A stretch of DNA of 44,826 nt from Sphingomonadales bacterium (lineage in GTDB: Bacteria; Pseudomonadota; Alphaproteobacteria; Sphingomonadales; Govanellaceae), in the NCBI GenBank assembly GCA_019455285.1, contig JACFMS010000013.1:47718-92543 (forward strand), read 5' to 3'. Below are positions 15,540 to 24,062 of this stretch, in pieces. Each line of letters opens with the position of its first letter. Positions within the stretch are counted from its first letter, which is position 1. The position numbers were made by a program, and so were the translations under genes. A model generated the notes under the pieces. It searched no databases and was not told the origin of the DNA. It was given only the letters and a program-made list of their open reading frames with translations.

Positions 15540-17591
15540 ATGAGTTACCGACTGGGCGTAGATGTGGGAGGAACGTTCACCGACCTCCTGCTAATAGAGG
15601 ACAAATCGGGGCGCACGTTCCGCGCCAAGGTGCCGTCCACGCCGCAAGACCCCTCGCAAGCCGTCCTGACTGGCGCGCGCATGGTGTGCGATTTGGCGAA
15701 AGTATCGCCGGACAGCATCTCCTACTTCATGCATGGCACCACGGTAGCCACCAACGCCGTGCTGGAGGGAAAGGGCGCGCGCGTCGGGCTGGTGGTGACC
15801 GAAGGCTATCGCCAAGTCCTGCAAATTGCCCGCTCTCTGGTGCCGGGAGGGTTGGCGGGATGGATCATCTGGCCAAAGCCCGAACCCCTGGCGCCCTTGG
15901 AATGCACGGTTGAAGCGCCCGAGCGCATCGGCGCCGACGGCGCCATCGTGCGACCGCTTGACGAGGCGGCATTGCGCCACAACCTGCAATCGTTGAAGTC
16001 AGATAATATCGAGGCGCTTACGGTGTGCCTCGTCAACTCCTACATCAACGACCTTCATGAACGGCGCGTCGCCGCCATTTGCGCCGAGGAGTTTCCCGAC
16101 ATCCCAATTTCCGTCAGCGCCGATATACTGCCGGAAATGCAAGAGTATGAGCGTACGTTGACCACGGTCGCCAACTCAGCGGTGCGGCCAGTGGTGGCGC
16201 GCTATGTGCGCAACCTTGCCCGCGAGCTGCGCGTCTGGGGCATGAACGGCCATATGCATCTGCTGCGCTCCGACGGCGGCTTAATGTCGGCGGAAAAATC
16301 CCAGGCTGCGCCGGTGAATTTGCTGATGTCGGGACCCGCAGGCGGCGTCGCCGGCGCGTTGTGGATCGCCCGTCACGCAGGGTTTGAGAATTTGCTGACC
16401 TTGGACATGGGCGGCACCTCTACCGATGTGGCGCTCATTGAAAAAGGCGTACCACGGTTGCGCCGGGAAACTTCCGTGGGTGGTTTGATGGTGCGCGCCT
16501 CCTCCTTGGATATTAGAACCGTGGGCGCTGGCGGCGGCTCCATCGCACACGTTCCGGCCCTGACCAAGGCCTTGCGCGTGGGCCCGGAATCGGCGGGTGC
16601 CGCGCCGGGACCGGCGGCCTATGGCCGCGGCGGCGTCAAGCCCACCGTTACCGACGCCAACGTGGTGCTGGGTTACTTGCCGGAAGCGCTGCTGGGCGGC
16701 GCCTTCAAGCTTGATCGTGACGGCGCGCGCCGCGCCGTGCAGTCAATCGCCGACGCCTTGGGCGTCGGACTTTACGAAGCCGCCGCCGGCATTATCGATA
16801 TCGTCAACGAAAATATGTTCGGCGCGCTTAGGCTGGTGTCGGTGCAGCAAGGGTACGATCCCCGCGAATTTGCGCTCATCGCCTTTGGCGGCGCCGGTCC
16901 GCTGCACGCCAACGCCTTGGGCAAATTGACGCAGAGCTGGCCGGTGATCATTCCGCCCAGCCCGGGCGTGCTGTGCGCCTATGGCGACGCCACCACCCGT
17001 CTGCGGGTAGAAACCCAGCGCAGCTTCAATAAGCGGCGCGACGCCACCACCGACGGCGAAATCGCCGCCATCTTGGCGGAGATGGCCGCCCAGGTCGGCA
17101 GTGAACTGGCGGCAGAGGGCGTATCGCGGGAAGAACAGTGCTTTGAGTTTGAAATCGATGTACGATATGCCGGCCAAGCATTTGAGGTGCCGCTGAAAGT
17201 CGCTGCCTCAGATTTTGAATCTGGACATGGCATCGCATTACTCAGTCGCGCTTTCGATGCGGAACACGAGCGCTTGTTCACCTTCAATCTTGAAGCGCCG
17301 CACGAATTCGTCAACCTGCGCGCCACGGGATTAGGCCAGGCCGCCACCGTCGGCGCCCAAGAGATTGACCGGGGCAATGGCGATCCGGCGCGCGCCAAAC
17401 TCAGGGATCATCAACTTTATATCAACGGCACGTTCCATGACGGCGTGATCTTCGACCGAGCGAAATTGCGCGCCGGCGATATCATCAAAGGACCGGCCAT
17501 CGTGATCGAAATGGATTCCACCACGCTTATTTTAAGCAGCCACATCGGGACAGTTGACAATTTCGGCAACATTCTGATTACGCCGGCGTGA
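15540..17591 (+). CDS. hydantoinase/oxoprolinase family subunit A (HyuA)
   Basis: This 683-residue subunit has an actin-like ATPase fold. LGVDVGGTFTDLLL at the N-terminus is the phosphate-binding signature, HGTTVATNAVLEGKGARVGLVVTEG follows as in the HydA N-domain, and LTLDMGGTSTDVALI with GPAAYGRGG lies in the second half. Relatives include ATP-dependent N-methylhydantoinase, 5-oxoprolinase and acetone or acetophenone carboxylases; all activate a carbonyl or amide with ATP. TAGGA lies before the ATG. It is followed 15 bases later by hyuB. The nearby carbamoylsarcosine-amidase-like gene favours hydrolysis of a cyclic amide, but ketone carboxylation cannot be excluded. Confidence 0.9.
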   Translation: MSYRLGVDVGGTFTDLLLIEDKSGRTFRAKVPSTPQDPSQAVLTGARMVCDLAKVSPDSISYFMHGTTVATNAVLEGKGARVGLVVTEGYRQVLQIARSLVPGGLAGWIIWPKPEPLAPLECTVEAPERIGADGAIVRPLDEAALRHNLQSLKSDNIEALTVCLVNSYINDLHERRVAAICAEEFPDIPISVSADILPEMQEYERTLTTVANSAVRPVVARYVRNLARELRVWGMNGHMHLLRSDGGLMSAEKSQAAPVNLLMSGPAGGVAGALWIARHAGFENLLTLDMGGTSTDVALIEKGVPRLRRETSVGGLMVRASSLDIRTVGAGGGSIAHVPALTKALRVGPESAGAAPGPAAYGRGGVKPTVTDANVVLGYLPEALLGGAFKLDRDGARRAVQSIADALGVGLYEAAAGIIDIVNENMFGALRLVSVQQGYDPREFALIAFGGAGPLHANALGKLTQSWPVIIPPSPGVLCAYGDATTRLRVETQRSFNKRRDATTDGEIAAILAEMAAQVGSELAAEGVSREEQCFEFEIDVRYAGQAFEVPLKVAASDFESGHGIALLSRAFDAEHERLFTFNLEAPHEFVNLRATGLGQAATVGAQEIDRGNGDPARAKLRDHQLYINGTFHDGVIFDRAKLRAGDIIKGPAIVIEMDSTTLILSSHIGTVDNFGNILITPA

Positions 17592-17606
17592 AGGTAGAAG
17601 GCAGTC

Positions 17607-19472
17607 ATGGCAGCAACCATCATTCAAAACAATTCCGCGCCGTTCAGAACGGTCGAGGTGGACCCCATTACTATCGATATCATCGAGAACGCCTTGCGCA
17701 ACACGCGCGAGGAAATGGACGCCACCTTGTTTCGCACCGCCATGTCGCCGGGCATCCGCGAGCAAGGAGACGCTTTTCCGCTGGTCGCCGACCACAACGG
17801 CAAAATGATCGTCGGTCAGTTCGGCAGCTTCATCGATGGCTTTTTACGCGCCTACAAGGGTGATATTGAAGAAGGCGATATCATCTGGCTGTCCGATCCT
17901 TATTCCTGCGAAGGCGCTATCAGCCACAACAACGACTGGTTGATCCTGCTGCCCATCTTCCTGGAAGGGCGTCTGATAGGCTGGGCCGCCATGTTCGGCC
18001 ACCAAACCGATGTTGGCGGCAAGGTTCCCGGCTCCTTGCCGACCGATGCATCCGCCATTTTTCAGGAAGGCATTCGCATTCCGCCGGTGAAGATTTATAA
18101 AAAAGGCAAGTTCCAAAAGGATATCGTGGATATCGTCCTGCACCAGGTTCGCATGCCGGAATGGTGTCGGTCCGATTTGAACGCACTGATTGCTTCCTGC
18201 CGCGTGGCGCAGCGCCGGGTATTGGAGTTATGCGCGCGCTTCGGCGTTGATGTCTATGTCTCGGCCACGCAAGAGCTGCTGGCCCGCAATCACCGCGCCA
18301 TGAAGCATTTGATCGCCACTACCGTGGGAGAGGAAAAAGTCACCTTCCAGGATTACGTGTGCGACGATGGACGCGGCTTCGGTCCTTACAAGATCAAGTG
18401 CACCATGTGGCGCGAAGGCGAGCGGGTGATCCTTGATTTCGACGGCACCGATCCGCAATCTGAATCATCCATCAATTTTTACTTAAATGAAAACATGCTG
18501 AAGATGTTCTTTGGCATCTATATGATCATGGTCTTCGATCCACAGATACTGTTCAACGACGGTTTTTACGATCTGGTGGACGTGCGTATTCCCGAAGGCT
18601 CGCTGCTAAAGCCAATCTTTCCCGCCGCCTTATCCTGCCGCACGCACGCCCTGGGCCGCATCTTTGACGTGCTCGGCGGTCTTTTAGGCCAACGCACGCC
18701 GCAGTTCTTAAACGCCGCGGGATTTTCCTCCAGCCCGCATTTAATGTTTTCCGGCTTTGGCAAGGATGGCCAATGGTTCCAATTATTCCAGATCGGTTTT
18801 GGCGGCATACCCGGCCGCCCCTTCGGCGACGGCCCGGACGGTCATTCCCTGTGGCCCGGCTTTACCAATGTGCCCAACGAATTTCTCGAGCGCTATTTCC
18901 CGTTACGCATCGAACGCTATGAAACGGTGCCCGATTCCGGCGGCGCCGGTTTGCATCGCGGCGGCAACGGCATCTTGATGGCATACCGCTTCTTAGAAGA
19001 GGGCACAATCGCCATCCATGACGATCGTTGGTTTACCTATCCCTGGGGCGTCAATGGCGGCAAGCCTGGCATGCGGTCGCGAAAATATATCGAGCGCGCC
19101 AATGGCCGCAGCGAAATATTGGGCGCCAAAGTGGATGACGTGCGGGTTCAAGAGGGCGACGTTCTTTACTACATCACCTGGGGCGGCGGCGGTTGGGGCA
19201 ACCCGTTGGACCGTGACCCCCAGTTGGTGGCGCTGGAGGTGCGGCGGGGCTTGGTGACCAGGCTCGGCGCACGGAACAATTACGGCGTGGTGCTGCGCGA
19301 TGATATGAGCGTCGATGCCGAAGCCACCGCCGCCCAACGCGCTGAGATGGCAACCGCGATAGCGGCCAACGAAATCTTCAACTTCGGCCCAACCATCGAT
19401 GAGCTTCGCCGGCGCTGTCTGGCGGAAACCGGCCTGCCAGCGCCAGAGCAGCCGGTGTGGAAGCGCCGTTAA
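17607..19472 (+). CDS. hydantoinase/oxoprolinase family subunit B (HyuB)
   Basis: It has 621 residues and is the partner of HyuA. Recognisable features are ITIDIIENALRNTREEMDAT near the N-terminus, HNNDWLILLPIF, the glycine-rich DSGGAGLHRGGNG, and the C-terminal WGGGGWGNPLDRDP followed by a long helical tail. In the family HyuB completes the ATP-dependent hydrolase or carboxylase heteromer in the cytoplasm. It is the last gene of the rightward operon; no clear terminator was seen in the 57 bases before the opposing tRNA. A separate C-terminal HyuB fragment lies at 43026-43388 and is not simply a copy of this gene's tail: the glycine motif there reads CGGGGYGDP and the flanks differ. Confidence 0.9.
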   Translation: MAATIIQNNSAPFRTVEVDPITIDIIENALRNTREEMDATLFRTAMSPGIREQGDAFPLVADHNGKMIVGQFGSFIDGFLRAYKGDIEEGDIIWLSDPYSCEGAISHNNDWLILLPIFLEGRLIGWAAMFGHQTDVGGKVPGSLPTDASAIFQEGIRIPPVKIYKKGKFQKDIVDIVLHQVRMPEWCRSDLNALIASCRVAQRRVLELCARFGVDVYVSATQELLARNHRAMKHLIATTVGEEKVTFQDYVCDDGRGFGPYKIKCTMWREGERVILDFDGTDPQSESSINFYLNENMLKMFFGIYMIMVFDPQILFNDGFYDLVDVRIPEGSLLKPIFPAALSCRTHALGRIFDVLGGLLGQRTPQFLNAAGFSSSPHLMFSGFGKDGQWFQLFQIGFGGIPGRPFGDGPDGHSLWPGFTNVPNEFLERYFPLRIERYETVPDSGGAGLHRGGNGILMAYRFLEEGTIAIHDDRWFTYPWGVNGGKPGMRSRKYIERANGRSEILGAKVDDVRVQEGDVLYYITWGGGGWGNPLDRDPQLVALEVRRGLVTRLGARNNYGVVLRDDMSVDAEATAAQRAEMATAIAANEIFNFGPTIDELRRRCLAETGLPAPEQPVWKRR

Positions 19473-19529
19473 ATACGACTTCGGTAGCGTCTGGGAAATA
19501 AAAAATTATTGTATTTCAATAAGTTGAAA

Positions 19530-19605
19530 TGGTGGAGCTAGGCGGAGTCGAACCGCCGACCTCTGCAGTGCGATTGCAGCGCTCTCCCAACTGAGCTATA
19601 GCCCC
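19530..19605 (-). tRNA. tRNA-Ala (anticodon CGC)
   Basis: The minus strand folds as a 76-base tRNA. The acceptor stem is GGGGCTA / TAGCTCC with the G3:U70 pair that identifies alanine tRNA. The D-arm is GCTC/GAGC, the anticodon stem CTGCA/TGCAG around loop ATCGCAC (anticodon CGC, reading GCG), and the T-arm GGCGG with GTTCGA. The CCA end is encoded. It stands alone in the gap between hyuB and the histidine kinase gene. Confidence 0.97.
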
Positions 19606-19708
19606 GCCGGTCAATCCTGGACCCGGCGCTTTTTCCAGCGCAGGCGTTTTCTATATTGGTCTTGGGCGATTTGCAAGCCAATCGTGTCCACCCGGCCCGC
19701 CGCCCCGG

Positions 19709-21622
19709 TCACGCCGCCGCGATCTTGTCGGCCGGGAAGCGGATGATCACCGTAGTGCCCTGGCCGGGCGTGCTGTCGATGGCGAGCGCCCCCCCTTGGC
19801 GTTCGACGAAGGCGAGCACCAAGGGCAGGCCAAGCCCGGTGCCTTCGTGCTTGCGGTTGAGGGAGGAATCCACCTGACCGAACGGCATCTTGGCCTTGGC
19901 GATGCCGCCCTTATCCATGCCGATGCCGGTATCGGCGACGCGGATTTCAAAGCCGCCGTCCTCATCGATCCGCGCCGCTACCAGAATCTCGCCGCCGCGC
20001 GGCGTGAACTTGACGGCGTTGGACAGGAGATTGAGAAAAATCTGCTTCATCAGCCGTTCGTCGGCGATCAACAGCGGCAGATCGCCGGGCAGATCGGATT
20101 TCAAATCGAGACCAGCCTCCCGCGCCCGCGGCCCCACCAGCCGCAAACAGTTGGCCAGCACGTCATTCAAAGCCAGCGACGCCTCGTGCACTTCGAGCCG
20201 TCCCGCCTCCACCTTGGAAAGGTCGAGAATGTCGTTGATGATATCCAGCAGATGGGTGCCGCTGGCGTGAATATCATTGGCGTATTCGACGTATTTTTGA
20301 TCCTCGATGCGGCCGTGGATCTGACTGCGGATGATTTCGGAGAAGCCCAGGATGGCGTTCAAGGGCGTGCGCAATTCATGGCTCATGTTGGCCAGAAATT
20401 CCGATTTGGCGCGGTTGGCGATATCAGCCGATTCCTTGCTGGCGATAAGCTCGGCGTCTTGCCGCTTGCGATCGGCGATATCGCGACCGATGACCAATAA
20501 CAAGGGATCGTCGTCAAAAGCGATGATATCGGCGGAAATCTGGATATCGCGAATCTCGCCGCATTTGGCGCGCCCTTTCAGTTCGATGCCCTGCACGCTG
20601 CGCTTATTGCGCAGCGCCTCGACAATGCGGTCGCGATCGGCGGGATCGACGCCCACGCCGAGGTCAGCGGCGCTGTGGCCGATCACTTCTTCGCGCTTAA
20701 AGCCGAATAGATTGAGAAAGCTTTTGTTGACGTTGACATAAACGCCGTCGCTCAAGCGCATCAAGGCGATAAAGTCGGGGCTGGTTTCAAACACCCGGGA
20801 AAACAGTTCCTCCGATTGGCGCTGCGCGGTCTGCGCCGCCTTGCGGTCGGTGATGTCGAAACAGCAAGCCAGCACCGCCGGCTCACCCTCCCAGTCGACC
20901 ACCGACGAGCGGCAATCGACCCATACCTCGTTGCCGTCCACGCTGATCAGGCGAAACTGGTAATCGGTGGGCGCCGGTCGGCCTATCAGCCGCGCCTGGA
21001 TATTCTCCATCACCTGCGGCAGATCATCGGGGTGAACAAAGGGAACGATCGAGGGCTGCGCCATGGCCGCATCGCGGTTCTGCAACCCGATCAAGTTCGC
21101 CAGCGCGGAATTGCAATAGAGCGGCCGCGCGCCGCGATGAATGATGATGCCCTGCGACAGCCCTTCCAGCACCTGCCGATATTGTTCGGTCGCCATCTGG
21201 CAGGGAGTGACATCGATTGCGGTCCAGATCGCCACGCCCTTGCCCAGCGCGTCATCCGCCCGGGCAAGGGGGCCTTCCAGGAGACGCACGATGCCGTCGT
21301 TGCGCCTGATCGAGAGCCGCAGGGTGGTGCGCATGGCGCGATCGCCGTGCAGGCGATTTAAGGCCGCGGTGAAAAGTTGCTGATCCTCGGCGAAAATATG
21401 CTCGTCGAGCCGTGCCGGAGCCGCCGTCAGATCAATGCCGAGAAACCGTTGCGCGTCGGCGGTGGCGGCCAGCACGCGGCTGTCGTCGCCAAGCGCCATC
21501 ACCATGCCCGGCAAAAACCCCAAAACCGAGGTCAAGAGGGCGGCGGCCGGCGCCGCTTGCGGTGCCGCGTCAACCATGCCAGGCCTCGGCAGGAGGCGCG
21601 CCTCGGTGGGTATGTTCATCAC
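19709..21622 (-). CDS. multi-PAS sensor histidine kinase
   Basis: It has 637 residues with no signal peptide or membrane segment, so it is probably cytoplasmic. It has about three PAS-like units: a degenerate one at about 35-135, a second at about 145-260 ending CCFDITDRK, and a third at about 270-390 ending IGRDIADRK. A short linker leads to the kinase core: H-box FLANMSHELRTPLNAILGFSEI with His415, N-box NLLSNAVKFTPRGG, and G-boxes DTGIGM and GTGLGLPL. It ends at the catalytic domain with no receiver, and no response regulator lies next to it, so it is an orphan kinase. It is divergent from the autotransporter gene. The signal sensed is unknown. Confidence 0.93.
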   Translation of the reverse strand: MMNIPTEARLLPRPGMVDAAPQAAPAAALLTSVLGFLPGMVMALGDDSRVLAATADAQRFLGIDLTAAPARLDEHIFAEDQQLFTAALNRLHGDRAMRTTLRLSIRRNDGIVRLLEGPLARADDALGKGVAIWTAIDVTPCQMATEQYRQVLEGLSQGIIIHRGARPLYCNSALANLIGLQNRDAAMAQPSIVPFVHPDDLPQVMENIQARLIGRPAPTDYQFRLISVDGNEVWVDCRSSVVDWEGEPAVLACCFDITDRKAAQTAQRQSEELFSRVFETSPDFIALMRLSDGVYVNVNKSFLNLFGFKREEVIGHSAADLGVGVDPADRDRIVEALRNKRSVQGIELKGRAKCGEIRDIQISADIIAFDDDPLLLVIGRDIADRKRQDAELIASKESADIANRAKSEFLANMSHELRTPLNAILGFSEIIRSQIHGRIEDQKYVEYANDIHASGTHLLDIINDILDLSKVEAGRLEVHEASLALNDVLANCLRLVGPRAREAGLDLKSDLPGDLPLLIADERLMKQIFLNLLSNAVKFTPRGGEILVAARIDEDGGFEIRVADTGIGMDKGGIAKAKMPFGQVDSSLNRKHEGTGLGLPLVLAFVERQGGALAIDSTPGQGTTVIIRFPADKIAAA

Positions 21623-21791
21623 GATATTGCAGCCGTCTAATTAAGTCAGCCCGTTGCAGCGTCGAAGGTCAGTATGAGGCTTAAGCCTTACCCAACTGTA
21701 AAAAACAAATCGCACTTGGTAAGCAAAGCGTTAACCATCTTTGGCGGATAACAGGGAGCGGCCATTGCCGTCGTTTGGAGTTCCGCTTTTC

Positions 21792-24062
21792 ATGCGCTCA
21801 GCCCTACTTTCCACGTCGTGGCGTTTATCGGCCGTCCTGATGGCCGCCGCATTGTCTGCTTGCAGCGGCGGCGGCAGCGGCGCTGTCGGCGGCCTCAGCC
21901 CATCGCCGACCCCAGCGACGGCGCCGCCGCCCACCTACGATACCGCCGAATACCGCGCCAATTATGGCTTGGGCGCTATCAACGCCATCGCCGCCTATGA
22001 GGACGGCCTATCCGGCGAGGGCGTCACCGTGGCGGTCATCGACACCGGTATCGATCTCGATCATCCCGATCTGAATACCAACATCAGCGCGCAGAGCATC
22101 GGCATTTCAGCCGGCACTTATGCCGCCGCCAATGACGCCGACGCTGAGGGCCATGGCACCGCGGTGGCCGGCGTCATCGCCGCCGAAAGGAACGGCAGCG
22201 GCATGCACGGCGTCGCCTTCGACGCCACCCTGTTGGCGATCAACGCCAGTGATCCCGCCACCTGCCCCGGGGAATGCGAGTTCGCCCAAAGCGCGTTGGC
22301 CGACGCCATTGATTATGCCAAAAACCGCGGCGCCAAGATCATCAACTTAAGTCTCGGCGGCGCGGCCGCCGGGCAAAGCCTGCAAAACGCCATGCAAAGC
22401 GCGGTGGAGGCCGGGGTGATCATCGTCATCTCGGCCGGCAACGATGGCGCCGCCATCCCTTCCGAGCTCGCGCAAATCGCCGGCGCCGGCTGGGCCGATG
22501 GCCGCATCCTCATCGCCGGCGCGGTGGACGCCAACAACCTCATCGCCGATTTCAGCGACCGCGCCGGCGACGCCTTCAAATCGCTTTATGTGGTCGCTCC
22601 CGGCGTCTCGGTGCGCACCACCGGGGTGGGCGGCGGCCAAGTGATCGCCACCGGCACCTCGTTCTCGACCCCCCATGTGGTGGGAGCGCTGGCGCTCCTG
22701 GCCGAACTGTTTCCCAATTTAAGCGCCCACGATCTGGCCGAGATCATCCTCACCACCGCCCATGACCTCGGCGAGCCCGGCATCGACGCCATCTACGGCC
22801 GGGGCATCATCGATCTTGACGCCGCCATCCAGCCCCTGGGCGTGACCGGCATCCCGACCGCGGGCGGCATCGTGCCGGCCGCCGCCGACACGCCGGCGCT
22901 GGCGGCCACCGCCTTGTCGCTGTCGCCCGCCTTTGGCGATGCCCTTGCCGGCCATGCCGCCTTCGCCAACGCCATGGCGCTTGACGGCTACCGCCGCTCC
23001 TACCGTTTTGATCTGAACCGCCTAACCGCCCGGTCTGACGGCAGCCGTGATTTGTTAAGCCTGATCGACAGTCGGCGCTACGGCATGGCGCGGCGCGAAA
23101 CCGTGGCCCCGGGCGTCACCTTGAGTTATGCCGCCGCCCGCGATGGCGAGCTTGACCGGCTGATCGATGCCGCCGCTGCCGAAAAGCCACGGCTCAGCGC
23201 CCGCCTTGGGTTGGAGCGCGCCTATGCCGACGGCAGCCGGCTGGCGCTCTTCGTCAACGATCCCGCCGCCGCTGTGGGCGGCGATTCCACTGCCGGAGTA
23301 TTTCTTCAACGGCAATCCTTGGCCTTCGGCCTTCTGGAGGACGACAGCGTCACCGCTCACGCCGAACGGCCGTGGGGCTTGGTGCGGCTGGGATTGACCT
23401 CCAGCTTCAGCAGGATCGAGGATGGCGCCGGGCCGCTTGCCGGCGGTTCAAGCCGACTGGCCATGGCCTCGGCCGCGATGGCGCTGGGCAGCCAGACGAC
23501 GGTCAGCCTGGGTCTTGGTCTGCTGGAAGAAGACGGTCTGGTGCTGGGCAGCCGTTCCGCCGGCGCGTTGCGCCTGGGCGAAGGCGCGACCACGCAGCTC
23601 CTGGACGGACGCCTGACATGGGCGGCGCGCCCGGATGTTACCGTCTTCGCCCATGGCGTCATCGGCCGCACCAGCATTACGGGTGGCGGCGGCAGCCTGC
23701 TGCGGCCGGCCGGCGATCTTGTCGTTGCCGCCGCCGAATTGGGCGCGCTGTGGCGCGGCGCGCTTCATGCCGGTGATGTCTTCGGCCTGCAACTATCGCT
23801 GCCGCCGCGTATCGAGGCGGGCAGCGTCGTCATCGGTCAAATCATCGGCCGCGACTATGCCGCCGATCGTTTGCAGTTTGCGGAAACCGCCGCGCCGCTG
23901 TCGCCCAGTGGGCGGGAAATGGATATCGAGGCGGCTTATGCCTTATCGCTGATCGGCGACGCCACGCTGCAAATCAACGCCAGCTACGTCATCGATCCCG
24001 GCCATCGCGCCGACGCCGGCGACGCGGTGTCGTTCCTGATCTCGCTGTCGCGGGCGTTTTAA
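21792..24062 (+). CDS. S8 subtilisin-like serine protease autotransporter lipoprotein
   Basis: It has 756 residues from the ATG at 21792; a TTG at 21741 would add 17 residues before the signal peptide. The signal sequence ends in a lipobox LSAC (Cys24). The catalytic triad is Asp84 (AVIDTGIDLDHPDL), His121 (EGHGTAVAGV) and Ser290 (GTSFSTPHVVGA). After a linker, the last about 280 residues look like a 12-strand autotransporter barrel ending ISLSRAF with a terminal Phe. The lipoprotein plus subtilisin plus barrel layout matches SphB1 of Bordetella and NalP of Neisseria, which mature other surface proteins. No obvious client gene is adjacent. It overlaps the convergent ligase gene by 4 bases. 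Confidence 0.9.
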   Translation: MRSALLSTSWRLSAVLMAAALSACSGGGSGAVGGLSPSPTPATAPPPTYDTAEYRANYGLGAINAIAAYEDGLSGEGVTVAVIDTGIDLDHPDLNTNISAQSIGISAGTYAAANDADAEGHGTAVAGVIAAERNGSGMHGVAFDATLLAINASDPATCPGECEFAQSALADAIDYAKNRGAKIINLSLGGAAAGQSLQNAMQSAVEAGVIIVISAGNDGAAIPSELAQIAGAGWADGRILIAGAVDANNLIADFSDRAGDAFKSLYVVAPGVSVRTTGVGGGQVIATGTSFSTPHVVGALALLAELFPNLSAHDLAEIILTTAHDLGEPGIDAIYGRGIIDLDAAIQPLGVTGIPTAGGIVPAAADTPALAATALSLSPAFGDALAGHAAFANAMALDGYRRSYRFDLNRLTARSDGSRDLLSLIDSRRYGMARRETVAPGVTLSYAAARDGELDRLIDAAAAEKPRLSARLGLERAYADGSRLALFVNDPAAAVGGDSTAGVFLQRQSLAFGLLEDDSVTAHAERPWGLVRLGLTSSFSRIEDGAGPLAGGSSRLAMASAAMALGSQTTVSLGLGLLEEDGLVLGSRSAGALRLGEGATTQLLDGRLTWAARPDVTVFAHGVIGRTSITGGGGSLLRPAGDLVVAAAELGALWRGALHAGDVFGLQLSLPPRIEAGSVVIGQIIGRDYAADRLQFAETAAPLSPSGREMDIEAAYALSLIGDATLQINASYVIDPGHRADAGDAVSFLISLSRAF

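Noticed and set aside
15540-19472. HyuA/HyuB as acetone carboxylase
   Set aside because: Kept only as an alternative: no gamma-subunit (AcxC-like) gene is present, and the amidase neighbour favours a cyclic amide substrate.
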